Positions 20,402-33,153 of a stretch of DNA of 64,000 bases are shown here, in pieces (within the stretch, counting starts at the first letter, position 1; each line of letters opens with the position of its first letter). The translations under genes were made by a program, and so were the position numbers. The notes beneath the pieces are model-generated. The model was given only the letters and a program-made list of their open reading frames with translations. It searched no databases and was not told the DNA's origin. Source of the stretch: Lasiosphaeria ovina (taxonomy: Eukaryota > Ascomycota > Sordariomycetes > Sordariales > Lasiosphaeriaceae); the NCBI GenBank assembly GCA_033439765.1, contig JAULSN010000002.1, positions 2,666,001 to 2,730,000 of the forward strand, given 5' to 3'.

Positions 20402-21607
20402 GATGGAATGGAGACGTGATGATCAGATTTCCATCCCGAGCAGGTCGAAAGTGCACTTCTTATGTGTCGGGGCCATAATATGGTCAGAGAACGTGCCGAC
20501 TCGTCCCTTGCGATAGATCAGCGATCCAGGCCGCCAACTTCCTTGAAAAGCAATGGTTATTGGATGTCTGTTCCTCAGCTCCCATAATCCTAACCTGGGA
20601 GAACTCATGTGGGTCACCGGGATATTGGACGAGCTGGGAGGGCAAACAAGGTGGCTTAATAAAGCGAAGGCCAGCTTGCCTGCCTTGTCTGCCCACCTTA
20701 TCCTACACACTTTGTCCGCCTACCTTGCGCCTTATCTGCCGCGAGTCTAGTGTACAGGGTGTGGATACTACGTAAGAACTGTTGAACTGCGTGTAGCTGG
20801 CGGAGCGGAAGCGGTAGCGAAGGCGGGAGTTAAGTGCAGAGTAGGTCGATGAGTGCAGGGTAGACTATAGGGAACTGTGCCCTTTAGTTCGGTACAACAG
20901 TGCTCTGTGTAGGGCACTAGGGAAGCAGGTTGACAGCAACAGGTCTGTAGAACTCTGCTACAGGCCTGCATATATGCACTGGCCATTTTTGTAGCGGGTC
21001 CGCTGCAGCCGCAGTAGGCGGGTGTTTTCTATAAAATTAATCTGCGATTACTCCATAACGACTACGCCAACAAACTATCTGACCATCTGACCTAGCCGCA
21101 CGCTTCGCACGCGGCGGGCTGGCGCACAAAGGAACGTCTATAATTAGAGACTATTCCGAGCCTCGTTCCGTAAAAAGGGGTACACAATAAAGTTATTGGT
21201 TAATAATGTAGGCGGCTGGTCAATTAAGGGGTAATCTAGCGTCTCCCTTCTCTTTTCCCGGATCCATATCCATCCCGGGTTGTCGTGACAAAGCGGAGTA
21301 AAACCATCATGGCCGAGACTCCCCGGACCGCCGATTCACGGCCGATTCTCGGCCCACTTACAATCACCTTTACTCCGCCGGCGCCCTGTCTCGTGCCCGT
21401 GGGACTGTGCACCACCTGCACCGAGGCATGGAACGGCCAGGAGGGCGTCAAATCCGGAGCGTGCAGCACCGTGTTCGCTATTACTTTTTCCATTTTCCAT
21501 TTTTGAGATCATAATATGATATATATAAAAAGAAAATAGTATTATACTACATACGCGACTTTTGCAATTCAAGCCGGTACGCAAAGTAAGCAAATCCCAG
21601 CCACCAC
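20402..21607. other. Intergenic with AT-rich relic
   Basis: No gene recognised. The part from about 21020 to 21240 is visibly more AT-rich than its surroundings, with fragments such as ataaaattaatctg and ggttaataatg around a GC-rich patch; it looks like degraded repeat DNA. AT-rich again at 21500-21560, just beyond the DUS1 stop. Confidence 0.4.
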
Positions 21608-23547
21608 TCACCCGCTGACGAGTTCGCTGCTGGGATATGCCGTCGTCTTGTCCAGGGCGGCGGCGAGCGTTTCCGTTTCGTTGTCGACGGCTGCTGCTTG
21701 AGCCGTCACAGGAACTGCCGTGGCAGCGCCATTCACATTCTGCACAGACACAGACGCCGCCGCCTTGACACCACCGCCATTGGTATTATTACAATTGCTA
21801 TTCCCCCTGGCCTTCTTGGGCTGGATGGCGCCCTTGGCCAGGGCCTCGCTGGGCAGCGGGCGGATGACGGGCTGGACGACCCACCAGGGCCGCTTGCAGC
21901 GGCGGACCGTGTGCAGGGAGCTTTCGCCACCGTTTTCCTCTTCTTCTCCTTTCGGGCCTTCGTGGTCCTTCTTCTTATTCCCAAACTTGAGCTGGATCTC
22001 GTCGTCCATCTCGCGCTCGATGGTGGCGCCGCCCGACCGCTCGTCCTCGAGCAGGCCCTCGGCCACCTTGCGCTCGACCATGTCGAGCACGGCCTCGAAC
22101 TTGCCCATGTCGGCGAGCCGGGCGCGCGCGAGCGCGTCGCGCACGTCCGTATGCCGCGTGACGAGGTGGCGCAGGAGGTGGAACAGGTGGCCCTGCATGC
22201 CGGCGTAGTTGGTGGTGGGCAGGTACTTTTCCGGCTTCTTCGGTGCCTGCTGCTGCTTTTGCTGCTGCTTCTGCTTCTTGGTTGGCGGTTCGTCGTCGGC
22301 GGCGCTAGGAGTGGTGAAATCGGCCGCCCGTTTCGCGCTCGCCTGCTGCTGCAGCTGCGACTCGGTCATGGGCACCAGCGCGGCTGCCGGGGGGGGCGGC
22401 GGCGGCGCTGCGAGCCAGGCGGTGTCGTCGCCGACCACGAACAGGGGTCTCCGCGCGGGCGGCTCCTGATCGCGCACGTACCGGTACATGATGTCGAGGT
22501 AGCGGCGGAAGACGGCGTCGACGCGCCAGCCGCCGTCGCGGCCGTCGCGGGGCCTCCAGTATTCGCGGCCCTCGTCGCCGGGGGCCGGGGCCGGGGCGAA
22601 GATGGCCGGGTTGCTGAGGTTGCCCTCGGCGCTCATGACGCCGTCGGCGCCCGTGGCGGCCAGGCACGCGTCGACATCCTCGGGCAGCAGGATGTTGCCG
22701 TTGGCGAACAGCACCGTGTCGGGCGGCAGGTTGTCGCGCAGGTAGCGGATCATGTCCCAGTCGGCCACGCCCGTCAGGTGGCCCTTTTGCTCGCGTAGGC
22801 GGCCGTGCACCGTCAGGATGCTGGCGCCGGCGCGCAGCACGTTCTGCGCGTACTCGAGCGTCGCCTCGCGCGTCTCGAGCATGCGGATCTTGGCCGTGAC
22901 GGGGATGGACAGCTTCTCGTGCAGCGTGTTGATCAGGCGGAAGATGAGGTCCTGGTCCTCCTGCAGGAAGGCGCCGTAGTGGCCGCGCTTGGCGATGCCC
23001 TGCGGACAGCCCAGGTTGAGGTCGACGGCGTCGCAGTAGGGTGCAACCATCTCGGCCGCCGCGAGGAGTGCGTCCGGGTCGTGCGAGGCGAACTGGACAA
23101 AGAGCGGCCGGTCGATGGCCGGGTTGCCGTCGAGGAAGGGCGTGAGCGCGGCCGCGGGGTCGAAGCCCTCGCCCGCCCAGGGCTCGCGCGTCGGCTGGAA
23201 GTGCGTGTCGCGGTACTTTTGGCCGCCCGCGAACAGGCGCGAATGGAGCATGGGCGAGTAGGCGAGGATCGAGGACCGCTGAGACTCGGGCAGGAAGGAT
23301 CGCGAGAGCATGCGCCAGGCCTAATTAGACCACGGGCGGGCGTATTAGCATTGTATGCCTCCCGACACGGACAGGGCCTTGAACATACAAATTCCGACTG
23401 GTCCACCATGGGCGCCACGATGCACTTTGGGCTGCCGATGCTCTCGTAGAAGGCGCGGCCGTGCAGCTTCTTCTTGGGCGCCGGCGCCGTCGGCGGTGCA
23501 TCGGCAGCACCCGTCGACGAGCCCGGCGTCGCGTTCACAGCCGCCAT
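21608..23547 (-). CDS. DUS1: tRNA-dihydrouridine synthase, Dus1 type
   Basis: complement(join(21608..23320,23389..23547)), 623 aa; the 68-bp intron is GTATGT...TTAG. Reaction: FMN- and NADPH-dependent reduction of uridine 16/17 in the tRNA D-loop. Motifs in order: YESIGSPKCIVAPMVDQSEF at the barrel entrance, YCDAVDLNLGCPQG with the likely catalytic Cys at about 158, PVTAKIRM, ILTVHGRLREQKG, and DTVLFANGNI with the FMN-binding ANG. The start is the ATG giving MAAVNATPG. The C-terminal half (after about residue 330) is a long, poorly conserved tail with poly-Gln/Lys and Pro/Ala runs, longer than in the yeast protein (about 420 aa) but common in filamentous fungi. Confidence 0.93.
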
Positions 23548-25230
23548 CTTCCCCAACAGAGGAAACCTCGACAGAAGTCGTCGCCCGCGGAATATCGACG
23601 GCCGATACGCTGCGAGTCTGGAAAGGAATGCCAGCGTAGTGGCGGGCCGGTGAAAGCGGGCGGGCGGGCGGGAGAGGTGGAGTGCAGCTAATTAGCTCTC
23701 CTCGTATTGGCTGAGAAGTCGTCGCTTGCCGTGGTAGTTCGTCGTCAAGTCTTTTTTTTTTGGGGGGTTCGGTGGTGGCTCAAAATCAAGATCGTCAAAT
23801 GGCAACGTCCGAAAACCCGAAAAAAGAAAAATCCTCAAAAATGCCAATTCTCGCGACGAGGCTGAGAGCTGACTGGCCACTTCCCCCCCTTTCCCACCCC
23901 CCCTCACCCCCAAAAAGGCCACATGAAATCCCTGATTGGTCTAATCGGCGCGGGATGAGGCTAATGCCCCGCAGCGGGGGTTGAGCACGCTAAAAGTCGC
24001 GGCGCATGCAAGGCTATCGGTTTGGCGTGCCGGGCCCCCACATTACCTCCAAAAGAGGAAACTAAAAAAAGGTTGTTGGAGAACAGGAACATCAGATTAA
24101 CTAGCGCACAGTGCAACAAAAGCGCCATTTCGCTCAAGTCCCGTCCGTCTCACATCTTCCGAGTCCCCGTTCGCCTCAACCTTTTGACAATTATCCGAAC
24201 CCCCGCCAACCAGCCGTTTGCAGGCAATAGGTACTCCGTATTGTTGGGAACCAGCCTGCTCCGCAGTGGATTTATCCCCTCTTATCCCCTATGCCAAGCC
24301 ATCTTCGTGGGTTCGAGAGCGGGTTGATCCCAAAACGCACGTCATTCACCAACCGGTCAAGAAGTCGCCTTCGGAATGCCGTTGCTTGGCAGCAAAAGAC
24401 GGAAACAAACCCATCTTTGCCAAGAAACATCTTGGGCACCAGCAACCGGGAAACTATAGTTGAAGCCAAGGACGCATGCCTCTTATTTCGAGACATCCAG
24501 CCCTGTATCATATTTAGTAACGCTCGAGCTGCTCGCCGGACTGACAACGAATCGACTAGATATAATGAATAGACCGTGAACCACAAACAAGACAACGATT
24601 CTAGAAAACAACAATGTAAAAAGTAAATAAAGATTAAGCCCCCTCAACCTCCCCTAAACATCGCTTGTACCCCTCATTTGGCTCGAACACTGTCGCCCAA
24701 AACTTTTGTCGCTATAAAAAAAAATACAAACCGCTCAGAGTTGTGTCTTTCGGTACCGTTGCCTCTTGTCTGGAATAAGAAAAACGTCGCCAAGTCCGGA
24801 TAAAACAGTCCATTGCTTCCAAGAACAGCGAGCTGCCGTCTCGCCGATGCTCGCCTCTCTGCACCGACCAACGTCCACGACATGGCCACTCTCTGCTCGC
24901 CAACTCCCTAATCTCTCTCCGCAATTCTGTCCCTCCCCACTTCGCCTAGCACCATGAGGTACCCCTCCAATCATCCAATTAATGGTGGCTGATGACAGGG
25001 ACGCGAGGGAGGAACCGATCTTGTGTCTCTCAATATTAAGCTGCTTTGCCAAATTCGAGACACAGGGCGGTCGAGATCGATGCGAAGAAAAAACGCCGCG
25101 ACACCGCACTATGCTGTCCCCTAAACGCCACTGAAATGTGAATCCTGGTTAAATACATGTCTGGGCCAACGGGACCCTGTATGAAACGAAACCGGCCGAG
25201 ATGTAGGTTGCACCTTGTCTTTAGTCGTCA
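23548..25230. other. Intergenic, 1.7 kb
   Basis: DUS1 promoter followed by the 3' flank of the BNI4-like gene. T and A tracts at 23752-23761 and 24716-24726. No gene recognised. Confidence 0.45.
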
Positions 25231-28093
25231 TCAGAAGAAGTGCGTATAAATCTTTGAGTTCTCGTGAACCTCCATTTCCTGTCAGGCAACAAATGTCAGC
25301 GTCTTGGCCAGAATCAAATGCCTGCTAGAGGTGCGCGCGTCTTACCATCTTGAAGGTATTCAATTCCTCCTTGATTTGCTGGGCCAGCATGGGTGTGAGG
25401 CGGTTGCACGTCGCAATTTCACCCCTGCGGTCATACTCCTGGCTCGGCCACGTCTCATAAAAGGCGAGACGGGGGCTAAAGGTCGCGTTGCGCTTTAATG
25501 TTCCCTGCGGCGTGCCCGGAGCACTCTTAGTGTCCTGGCGCAGCCGGAGGGCAGACACAAAGTAATCCTCGTGGCCAATCGAGATAGGCCCGGATCGCCT
25601 GTGTCCTTGAGACTCCTCGTTCGGGGTGCTGGGGGCACTCGAGTTAGGCGATTCGGTGAGTGTGGGAGCAGTCGGCATGTCGAGGGCTGGGGCCTTAGCC
25701 TCCGCAGGTGGTCGAGGGGAGGGAGTGGCGGAAGCGCTGGTGTCTAGAGTACAGAACTTGTTAGTCAGGTGCCCAACATAACATGCAGTACAATACGTCA
25801 GGGATAGTCTTACTCTTCAAGATTCCCTTGCGAACAGCGGCAAGAACTTCGGCTCTTTCCTTCTCGCTTCCAACAATGCTCTTCCGAGTGGACGACTCCT
25901 CGTCAGTTCCCGAACTGCCTAAGCGCTCTGGCGCGGCGCTCAGTTCCCTGACGGCTTCGACCGAGTTTCTCTCCAGATGAGGAAAGCCAGTGCCGCCCGC
26001 AGCGTGAGAGTGGACATCACCGCTGACGTTTACGAGCTCACGTTCAGCCTCAACCGTGACCATGGACACGGTAGCCTCCGAAGCCTCGGGCAGTTTCGAA
26101 TCCGCAGCCGGCACTCCAATAACAGACTTGGGCCTGAATAGCCCAACAAGAGATCGGGTGCCCTTCTTCATGCCACGGCCCATCTTTCGAATCATAATCG
26201 AAGCGGATGACGCGGTAGAAGAAATAGAGATGTTGTCCGTCGACCCGGAGAAGATCTTGCCACCGGAGTAGATATTGTTCCCGATACCTGCCGCCTCCTG
26301 CCGCTGGGCGATGCGGTCTTGCTCGGCATTGTATGCGTCTTCGGGATCTCGCTCCTTGTGCAGTTTGGCGTGTGCTCCTGCAGAATTTGCGGCGTCGGCC
26401 GCTTCGTTTTCGTGGGCGACTTTCCGGAATTCCGCAGCACTGCTGAACGAAAAGGCGCGTCGAAGTCTTGACGTTTTGCTCTTCGGCCTGTTCCCTTGCT
26501 CATTGATAGCAGACAACTGCCGGACTGCAGGGCTCTCGATCCGCGGCGACGCAGGGTTCATTGGCGATGTAGGAGCGGCCACGGCGGCGACAACGACAGC
26601 GGTGGCGCCCGCCGCCTCGCTGTTTGCTGCCTCCGTATCCATCGCCACTGGCTTCGAGAGGGGAGAGGGATTGCTGGGCCGCTTCGTGTTGGCGGCATCG
26701 GAAGAGGAACTTCGCGGTGGAATATTTACGAGCCGGGGATAGTCTTGGCTGTTGCTCGCTTGTTCAGAAGAAAGCTGGGCGGGGTTGCCAGTGGGGCTGG
26801 ACCCATTGACGCTGCGGTTGGCGGACTAGAGGGCAGGGGAAATAACCTTGTGTTAGCAATTGCGCATTGGAGATGGAAACATGGTTTGCATGTGATGCAG
26901 ATAATCCCGACAAGGGCCATCCATGGGTAATTGGCAGCGACTAGATGGACAAGGCAGAACTCAAAGGCTAAGACAGAAAAAAGAAAGTCACTCACCGAAG
27001 ACGATCGTGGGCTGCTTCCGCCGCTTCGAGCAGAAGAACGGCTGTCAGAGCTGCCAGCGCGGCCGTGGGCGGGGTTAGTGCTTCTGTCAACAACAGCCAG
27101 GTTATTCGAAGCCCCAGCAGGTTTGTACTCCGCGTCAGCGCTCTTGGGGAATGTTGATGGTTCTAGGCGGGTCGATTCTTCCGGCCGCTTAACTTCGGGT
27201 GGGGTCAGGGGTTGGGAAAAACCGGCAGAATCCAATGCAGGCATGCTCCGCCTCCGAACCCTCTTCATCTCCTCCTGCGATTGACCTGCCGGGAGCTGCA
27301 TGTCATCGATTGCTGAACCCGACAGCGCTCCGACGACGCTGTTTGGTCTATTCAGTTGGGCTGCGTGGGGGTTCCGTAGCACGTTGTTCTTCTGGTCTGC
27401 TCGGGAACCATACGTGTGCGCCATCCCCTGGCCCGTTATAGGATTGGCAGACGCCGGCCCGTGTGACTGCTGTCCTGACATCGGGGCACCCGAGTCGGAG
27501 CTTCGCATCGCAACTCGCCTGTATCTTTCCGGCGATACCCTAATAGGAGCCGCCGGCGCCAGCGACGACTGTGACGGCGTCCCATTGGTGTAGGACACCT
27601 GTGGCCGAGGCGCCGTGGCAGCCCGCCGCGTGCCGGGCACTGGGAGAGCAGAATCATCTCGAGAGAGGGCACCTCCCTGCAGACCAGTTGTAGCACCAGA
27701 GCTGGGTAGATTTGTCATCGAGACACTAGCCGAGTAACGGGGACGACCCGCAGGGATCTGGTTATAGTCAAAAGTTTGCATGGTAGGGACGGCGGGCGAG
27801 GACGTTGTCCGATACTGTCTAAACTGCTGCCATTGTGCGGCCGGCGTAAGGCTGGGCGTGTTGGTGAAGGCATATGGTTGGATGGGAGTAGAGCTTCCCC
27901 GGTATACCATGGGAGTAGCCGCTCCGTTTGAGAAGCCATGCCCGGCGCTCCTCTGTTGGGGGTTGGAATGCCCGTACTGAGGGTTGGCCTGGGCCTGGAC
28001 AGTCTGAAGCATGCCCGATGCAGATGTAGGGCGCGTCTGCAACATCGTCACGGTCCCCGACGGCTGAGGATAGCCTTGCACTAGAGCAGCCAT
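25231..28093 (-). CDS. BNI4-like scaffold with C-terminal PP1 (Glc7)-docking module
   Basis: complement(join(25231..25278,25346..25743,25814..26825,26996..28093)), 851 aa. All three introns have good donors (GTGAGT, GTAAGA, GTAAGA) and keep frame. The first 700 residues are Ser/Pro/Gln-rich and probably disordered. The conserved part is the extreme C terminus: NATFSPRLAFYETWPSQEYD, RRGEIATCNRLTP, QIKEELNTFKM, and across the last intron EMEVHENSKIYTHFF. This spacing (hydrophobic-x-F docking, EYDRR, LTP, I-K-ELN-FK, EMEVHE-S) matches the PP1-binding end of Phactr proteins and of yeast Bni4, which recruits Glc7 and chitin synthase III to the septin ring. By analogy a septum or cell-wall site role is likely. 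The final exon is only 16 codons and completes this module, which supports the model. Confidence 0.75.
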
Positions 28094-28887
28094 GGTCGAA
28101 GCAAAAACACTCCCCCCGCACCAACCTGGGTAAGAATTTGTAGTTGTAGCTCCGCGATCGCCGGAGGAAGAGGCACTGAAGAGCGATTAAGACGTGGAAA
28201 AGGAGAATGTAGATGCAACGAGAAAATTAGGGGGACTCCAAACAGGAAGCGATCTATCAAACCGAGAAAAGAAGTTAGCAATCGTTGAACGGTTTTTGAG
28301 GATGTAGGCATGAAGATGCCTGGAGAGTCCGATCTTTGACAAAGTGTTGGTTGGTGGGCATGTCGTCTTGTGTTTCCCGACGCGAGGCAGTGCCGTTCGT
28401 GTTGTCAAGAAGGAATTGAAACAACTTACTTTGCCGGGTACGGCAGAGCGATTGTGACCCGCAAAATACGGTCGGGGCAGAAGAGATCTGGAATAAAGTC
28501 GATCCCAAGACTTTAACGATTGTTGTCTTTTTTATAAAGAATCGAAAAGGACGCCTGCGGCCAATGCAAGAAGAAAAAAGATGGGTTGCCCGGTTTTTTC
28601 AACAAGAATGCCCACTGTCACCGTGGACGGGTTTGTTTGCTGGGTGGCAGTTCCCGGGTTCTGTCACGACTCGTCGAGTCTCACAGCAGGTAAACAGCCG
28701 AATTCAGGCAGTGCCACAACTGACACCTGCAAAAAAATCCGTCCGCTATTGAGGCGAGGACATGGGGAGTGACCAGTCGTATTGATCTCGCGGCAGGGTT
28801 TTGGGTAGAGGACGAAAAAGCGAGCGAAAGTGGGCGAGATCGGGGATGCTGGGCTGGGTCGATCTGCGCTGGGCGGCGTGCAACTGG

Positions 28888-28914
28888 CTGCTGCTGCTGC
28901 TGCTGCTGCTGCTG
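28888..28914. repeat. (CTG)9 upstream of the BNI4-like gene
   Basis: Nine uninterrupted CTG units about 800 bp upstream of the BNI4-like start codon (CAG on the sense strand of that gene). Confidence 0.9.
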
Positions 28915-31900
28915 TCGAAAGAAGACGCAGAAACGCGGAGACAGCAAAGTGCACGACAGAATAGCAAGGGACGAAAGACGAGATGGTCGGATCAGAGGTC
29001 AGGTCAGGTCGGGTCGAGGCCAGACGGGAAATGCCACAGGAGGCAGAGGGGGGCCGAGAATCGAAAGAAGGGGCGTCCCGAAACGAGGCCAGGCCAAGCA
29101 ACGAAGAACGAGGCGCCGCGGCGTGGGGATTAGCAAGCGGGAGGGAGGGAGGGAGAGAGGGACGCGGCTTTTCGAAGGCACACGTTCTCTCACTCTTTCT
29201 CTATTTCTTTCTCTGGGCTGGTGGGAAAACAGCCCTAGGGAAGTCGAATTGGTGAGCCCGACACACTGGGTACCTTGAAGGGGGGAGAGGGAGAGTACAG
29301 AAAGAAAGAATGCTAAGATTGGAAATCGGAAGGGGTGAAGAGAAGGGCCGGCGAGTTGTTCGGGAAGTCTTGGGGAAGTCTTGTGGTTTGGTCGGTCTTG
29401 GACAAGCCTGCCAGAGACACTGGGCAACGGCGGTGCAAGCCAGACACCCCCCGGACCCTCTTGCCATCTAATCGGGCTAGCCACCCCCAGGCCGACACGC
29501 GCCTAGCCTAGGCCCGCAATACAATACCGTACACTACAGACACCAGACAGAAACGCATGAAGACACCAGTGCACCTCCACTTTGATATGTCGACACTCTG
29601 CAGCAGCCACAGACTAGAGCTTTCCAGTGATCGTGAGTTCCTTGACCTGCGGCCAATAGGCTGAGGGGTTTGCACAGTCTGGTGTTTCGCCCAAATTATT
29701 TCTCTAGATTATGTTCCGTATTCCGGTCCAAGGCACGGTAAGGCATGTATGTACATATACGTTATACGTACGGTATGATAACCGTCCCCAAGGTCAGGTA
29801 TTCATTCGTAGATTGCCCATGAATAGCACCCCAACAACCTAGACCTAGCGAGCGGCGGCGAGACACTGGTTCAGGCCGTCTGCAGGTCTGGGCAGCAGCC
29901 AGCACCACCCGTTTGTTCACGCAACCAACCTGCCGCTGGCTGATAAACCCGAGCCCCAGAATGGGAGGACAACTGACAGCTCAGGCCGCAGTGGCCTGGG
30001 GCACAGGCGGAAGAGCACGACCATCATCCCTCCAGAATTCCCACCGGGCCTGGGCGGCGCATCTCAGGTCACAGCTTCCCTCTAGGTTCATGTGAGCTCT
30101 TTGTGGGAAAAAAGAAAACAAAGACGCTTCTCAGTGAGCTCTGGCCGCCTCGTCGCCCGCTGCCAGCAGCCATCAAGCCTCGCATGACGTCTAGGGCTTT
30201 TTTGATGAGGGGCATCTTTCGCGTCACTGGTTTTCGCGGTTTTACTTTAGCAGCCTTTTTTAGTTTTCTTTAGGCGTGCATGTTTTTGATGGAGCCAGCC
30301 CATCGAAGAAAATGGCAGGTGTAGCTAAAAGGTAGGGATTGGACGGCGTCGCCATGGGATGGCATTGATCCAAGCTAACAAGGTTTGGTCCTGCAGAGGC
30401 GCAGGGCCGCTCCATGTTTTTTTATCTGCCCCTCGAAAGGTGGTAGTGGCCCCCCCTTCTTCACCCCTCAGCCGGACCGTGCAAATGGCACAGTGACGGA
30501 GAGGAAACCTACCTAAGGAAGCTAGCAGGTAAAATGGCCCGTCTCGTCGAACAGTCCGCATATTTCCTTAATTATTTATTTGCTTGGGACTTGGGAGCTG
30601 AGTCTTGGTGTTATTACCTGCCCGGCCGCCCTGCCTGCCCAGTGCCCGGTCTAGGCCTAAAACAACTGGGGGGAAGCTCCGGGGCGGAATCGTTAATTTG
30701 GATCTTCGTGCAGGCTCGAGCCGTCCGAGTCTCACACATTCGGTTTTGTTTTCGGACAGAAACGGAGAAACCGACAGGAGACAAGGCCGAGAGCGAGAGA
30801 GAGAACTCAACATTCCACAGGTGATGTGGGGGAGCCAGCCCGACAGAGTTGAGTCTGTCACTTTCTCATTCCGTAGACCTGAACTAGGTGAGGTACTCCG
30901 TACTGTGGTAATGGGGGATACTCTGGCTAGGGAGGCGATGGGAGGAAACACGGACGAAGGCTCCCCATCCTGGGTTGGCTCTGACTCGGGAGCGCGGGCG
31001 GTCAGTCACTCACAACGCAGCACGGCACGCCTGTCGGGCTCTCGGGCTCTGATCTAGGTAAGGTAAGGTAGCTACGGCATGGGCTACGTAGCTCCTTCCC
31101 CCCACTTCTCCAGACGGCACCTTTCGTATTTATTATTATTGCGGGCTTACTATGGGGTATTATTGTTGCTCGCGTGAAAAGCTGCCGGGTATTTGTCCCT
31201 GTTGTTGGTTGGCGGTATCGACCTTATGTATTACGCATTCTTCATTTACATGTCCAACGATTTACACGTGGTGCTCTGTCATGGCAAGGAGAGTCGTGTC
31301 CAAGTGCCTGGACAGTGCAGAGTAGAATTACGCGAATGGCCAAGCCTCTGGGCATTTTTCCTTGGTCCGGTCCGATCTCCAAAAGGGCCCTGGTTTTTAA
31401 TCTGAAGCCCCAATCAGACGCCATCCCGACCAGACGCATGGAAAGGGGGGCTCAGGTACCCACAAACAACCGCCGCCTTGCCTGTGAAGAACAGCATCGA
31501 AAAGCAAGCCTCTCTGCAACAACTTTAGTCCCCGAGCTAGCAACCAACCGCCTGCGATACCCTATTATCTGCAGCAGCGCCATCTCCCTACCATCCTCAT
31601 TGTGTATTGGCTGCAGGCGACCGGGTGGTGTTTTCTTCGAGAAAAAAAAAAGCAAACGGATGCGTTCGTTTCCCCCCAACTTGAAATCGGCGCCGCGCTC
31701 CACATGCGGACCTGGCTGTAAGTCAACGGGAAGTGTTACAGTACGACAGCGCCGGCTCACCGATCAGGCCCGGATTAGGTTTAGCCGCTGCGATTTTAAA
31801 TTCCGGCCGCAATGTTGCGATGGAAGCACTCAAAAGGTGTAGCGTAACGACGGATTGGATGAATGACGGGAGACTGTCACCGGCTAGGTTGTTTAAAGCA

Positions 31901-33111
31901 TGGTATTCCCAGCTACCGTATTCCGGACCTCGAAAACGAGCATCTACATACTATGGTAAACTCTCAAAGTCCCTGTTGAAGATTCAGCACAATGCGTATT
32001 TATCTTCCTTTACCTCCTCCTTTGATTAATTACCCTAACCCAAGACAGCCGCAGTGGCTTGTTTTTGTTATTGCAATTCCTTTGGCCGAGATCTCAGCTG
32101 TCCGCTGTAAGATTATCTATAACGTATCGTGGAGGCACAGCCAGCGCGCTTTACAACACACACAAACAAGGAGGCACTGTAAGTACGTCCAATACAAGCC
32201 ATTCCACGCGCAGGAGGCACCATCGCGAAATAATAGAACATTCCAACCACGTCTGGTTTTGGTATTTCCCTCCCCCCCTCTCCCGCATGCAGTTTGATTG
32301 TCGCTCCTGATAAGGAAAGGAAACCAAAGGTTCTAATACGTCTGGTTTCCCCCGCCCCTGCTCTTGCCTAACCCCCTTTCGACGAGTTTGGACAAGACGC
32401 CGACGACGAGATCAGACCGTCGCGGAAACGCGACTTCACGGCTGCGTCAAGATATCCGTATGTTTTGTCGTAATGATCCTCCCCCCCGGCCGCCCCCGCC
32501 GTACGTGTTTGTATGCACATCGCAATGTCTGGGTGCCCGGATGATGACATCTGCTGCTCTGTGGATAGTCCGGCGTGATCGCCCGACGCATGTCTTTCGG
32601 TGTCGGTGTCGCTGACACATGTTTGTCCGAACCCCCTGATCAAAAAAGTCTCCGTCGAACCCGGACGGAGTGCGGATTACGGATTACAGATTGCGGCGGA
32701 ACCCTGAAATATGGGGCGGCGTGTGTGTGTCTGTGTGCGACTGTGTGAATTGTGTACTGTGCGAGTAGATCTTTGGTGAGCGACGGTGTGGGGGGAAGGA
32801 AGTGTTTCTGGAAGGGTTCCATCTCTTGGGTCGCCTCTACGTATCCGTACTTGGTTATATCCCTGGACTCGAGTCACAGAAAACGATGCTATTCACGCCC
32901 TCTCATCCTTCTTTCGTCCAAAATAAGGAACCTCGTGAGGCGACAATGGGGAGACTACTATCTTGTTGCCGCTTCACAGCCTTTCTTTGCTGCAAATAAT
33001 TAAATATTCCGTGCATGCGACGGATGCGCTAGAGCTCATCCGGGCATGGTGAACGCAACGCGCGAGCGATGGAAGACGAGGGCGGCGGCGACAATAATAA
33101 TGGCCGCTCAG

Positions 33112-33113
<2 letters not shown>

Positions 33114-33149
<36 letters not shown>
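33114..33149. repeat. (CTG)12 in gene-free sequence
   Basis: Twelve uninterrupted CTG units. A frame across it encodes poly-Leu but has no other coding support, so it is treated as a microsatellite. Confidence 0.9.

Positions 33150-33153
<4 letters not shown>

Noticed and set aside
31174..31842. 222-codon plus-strand frame in the 8-kb gap
   Set aside because: No ATG at the start, no domain, and no exon-intron pattern.
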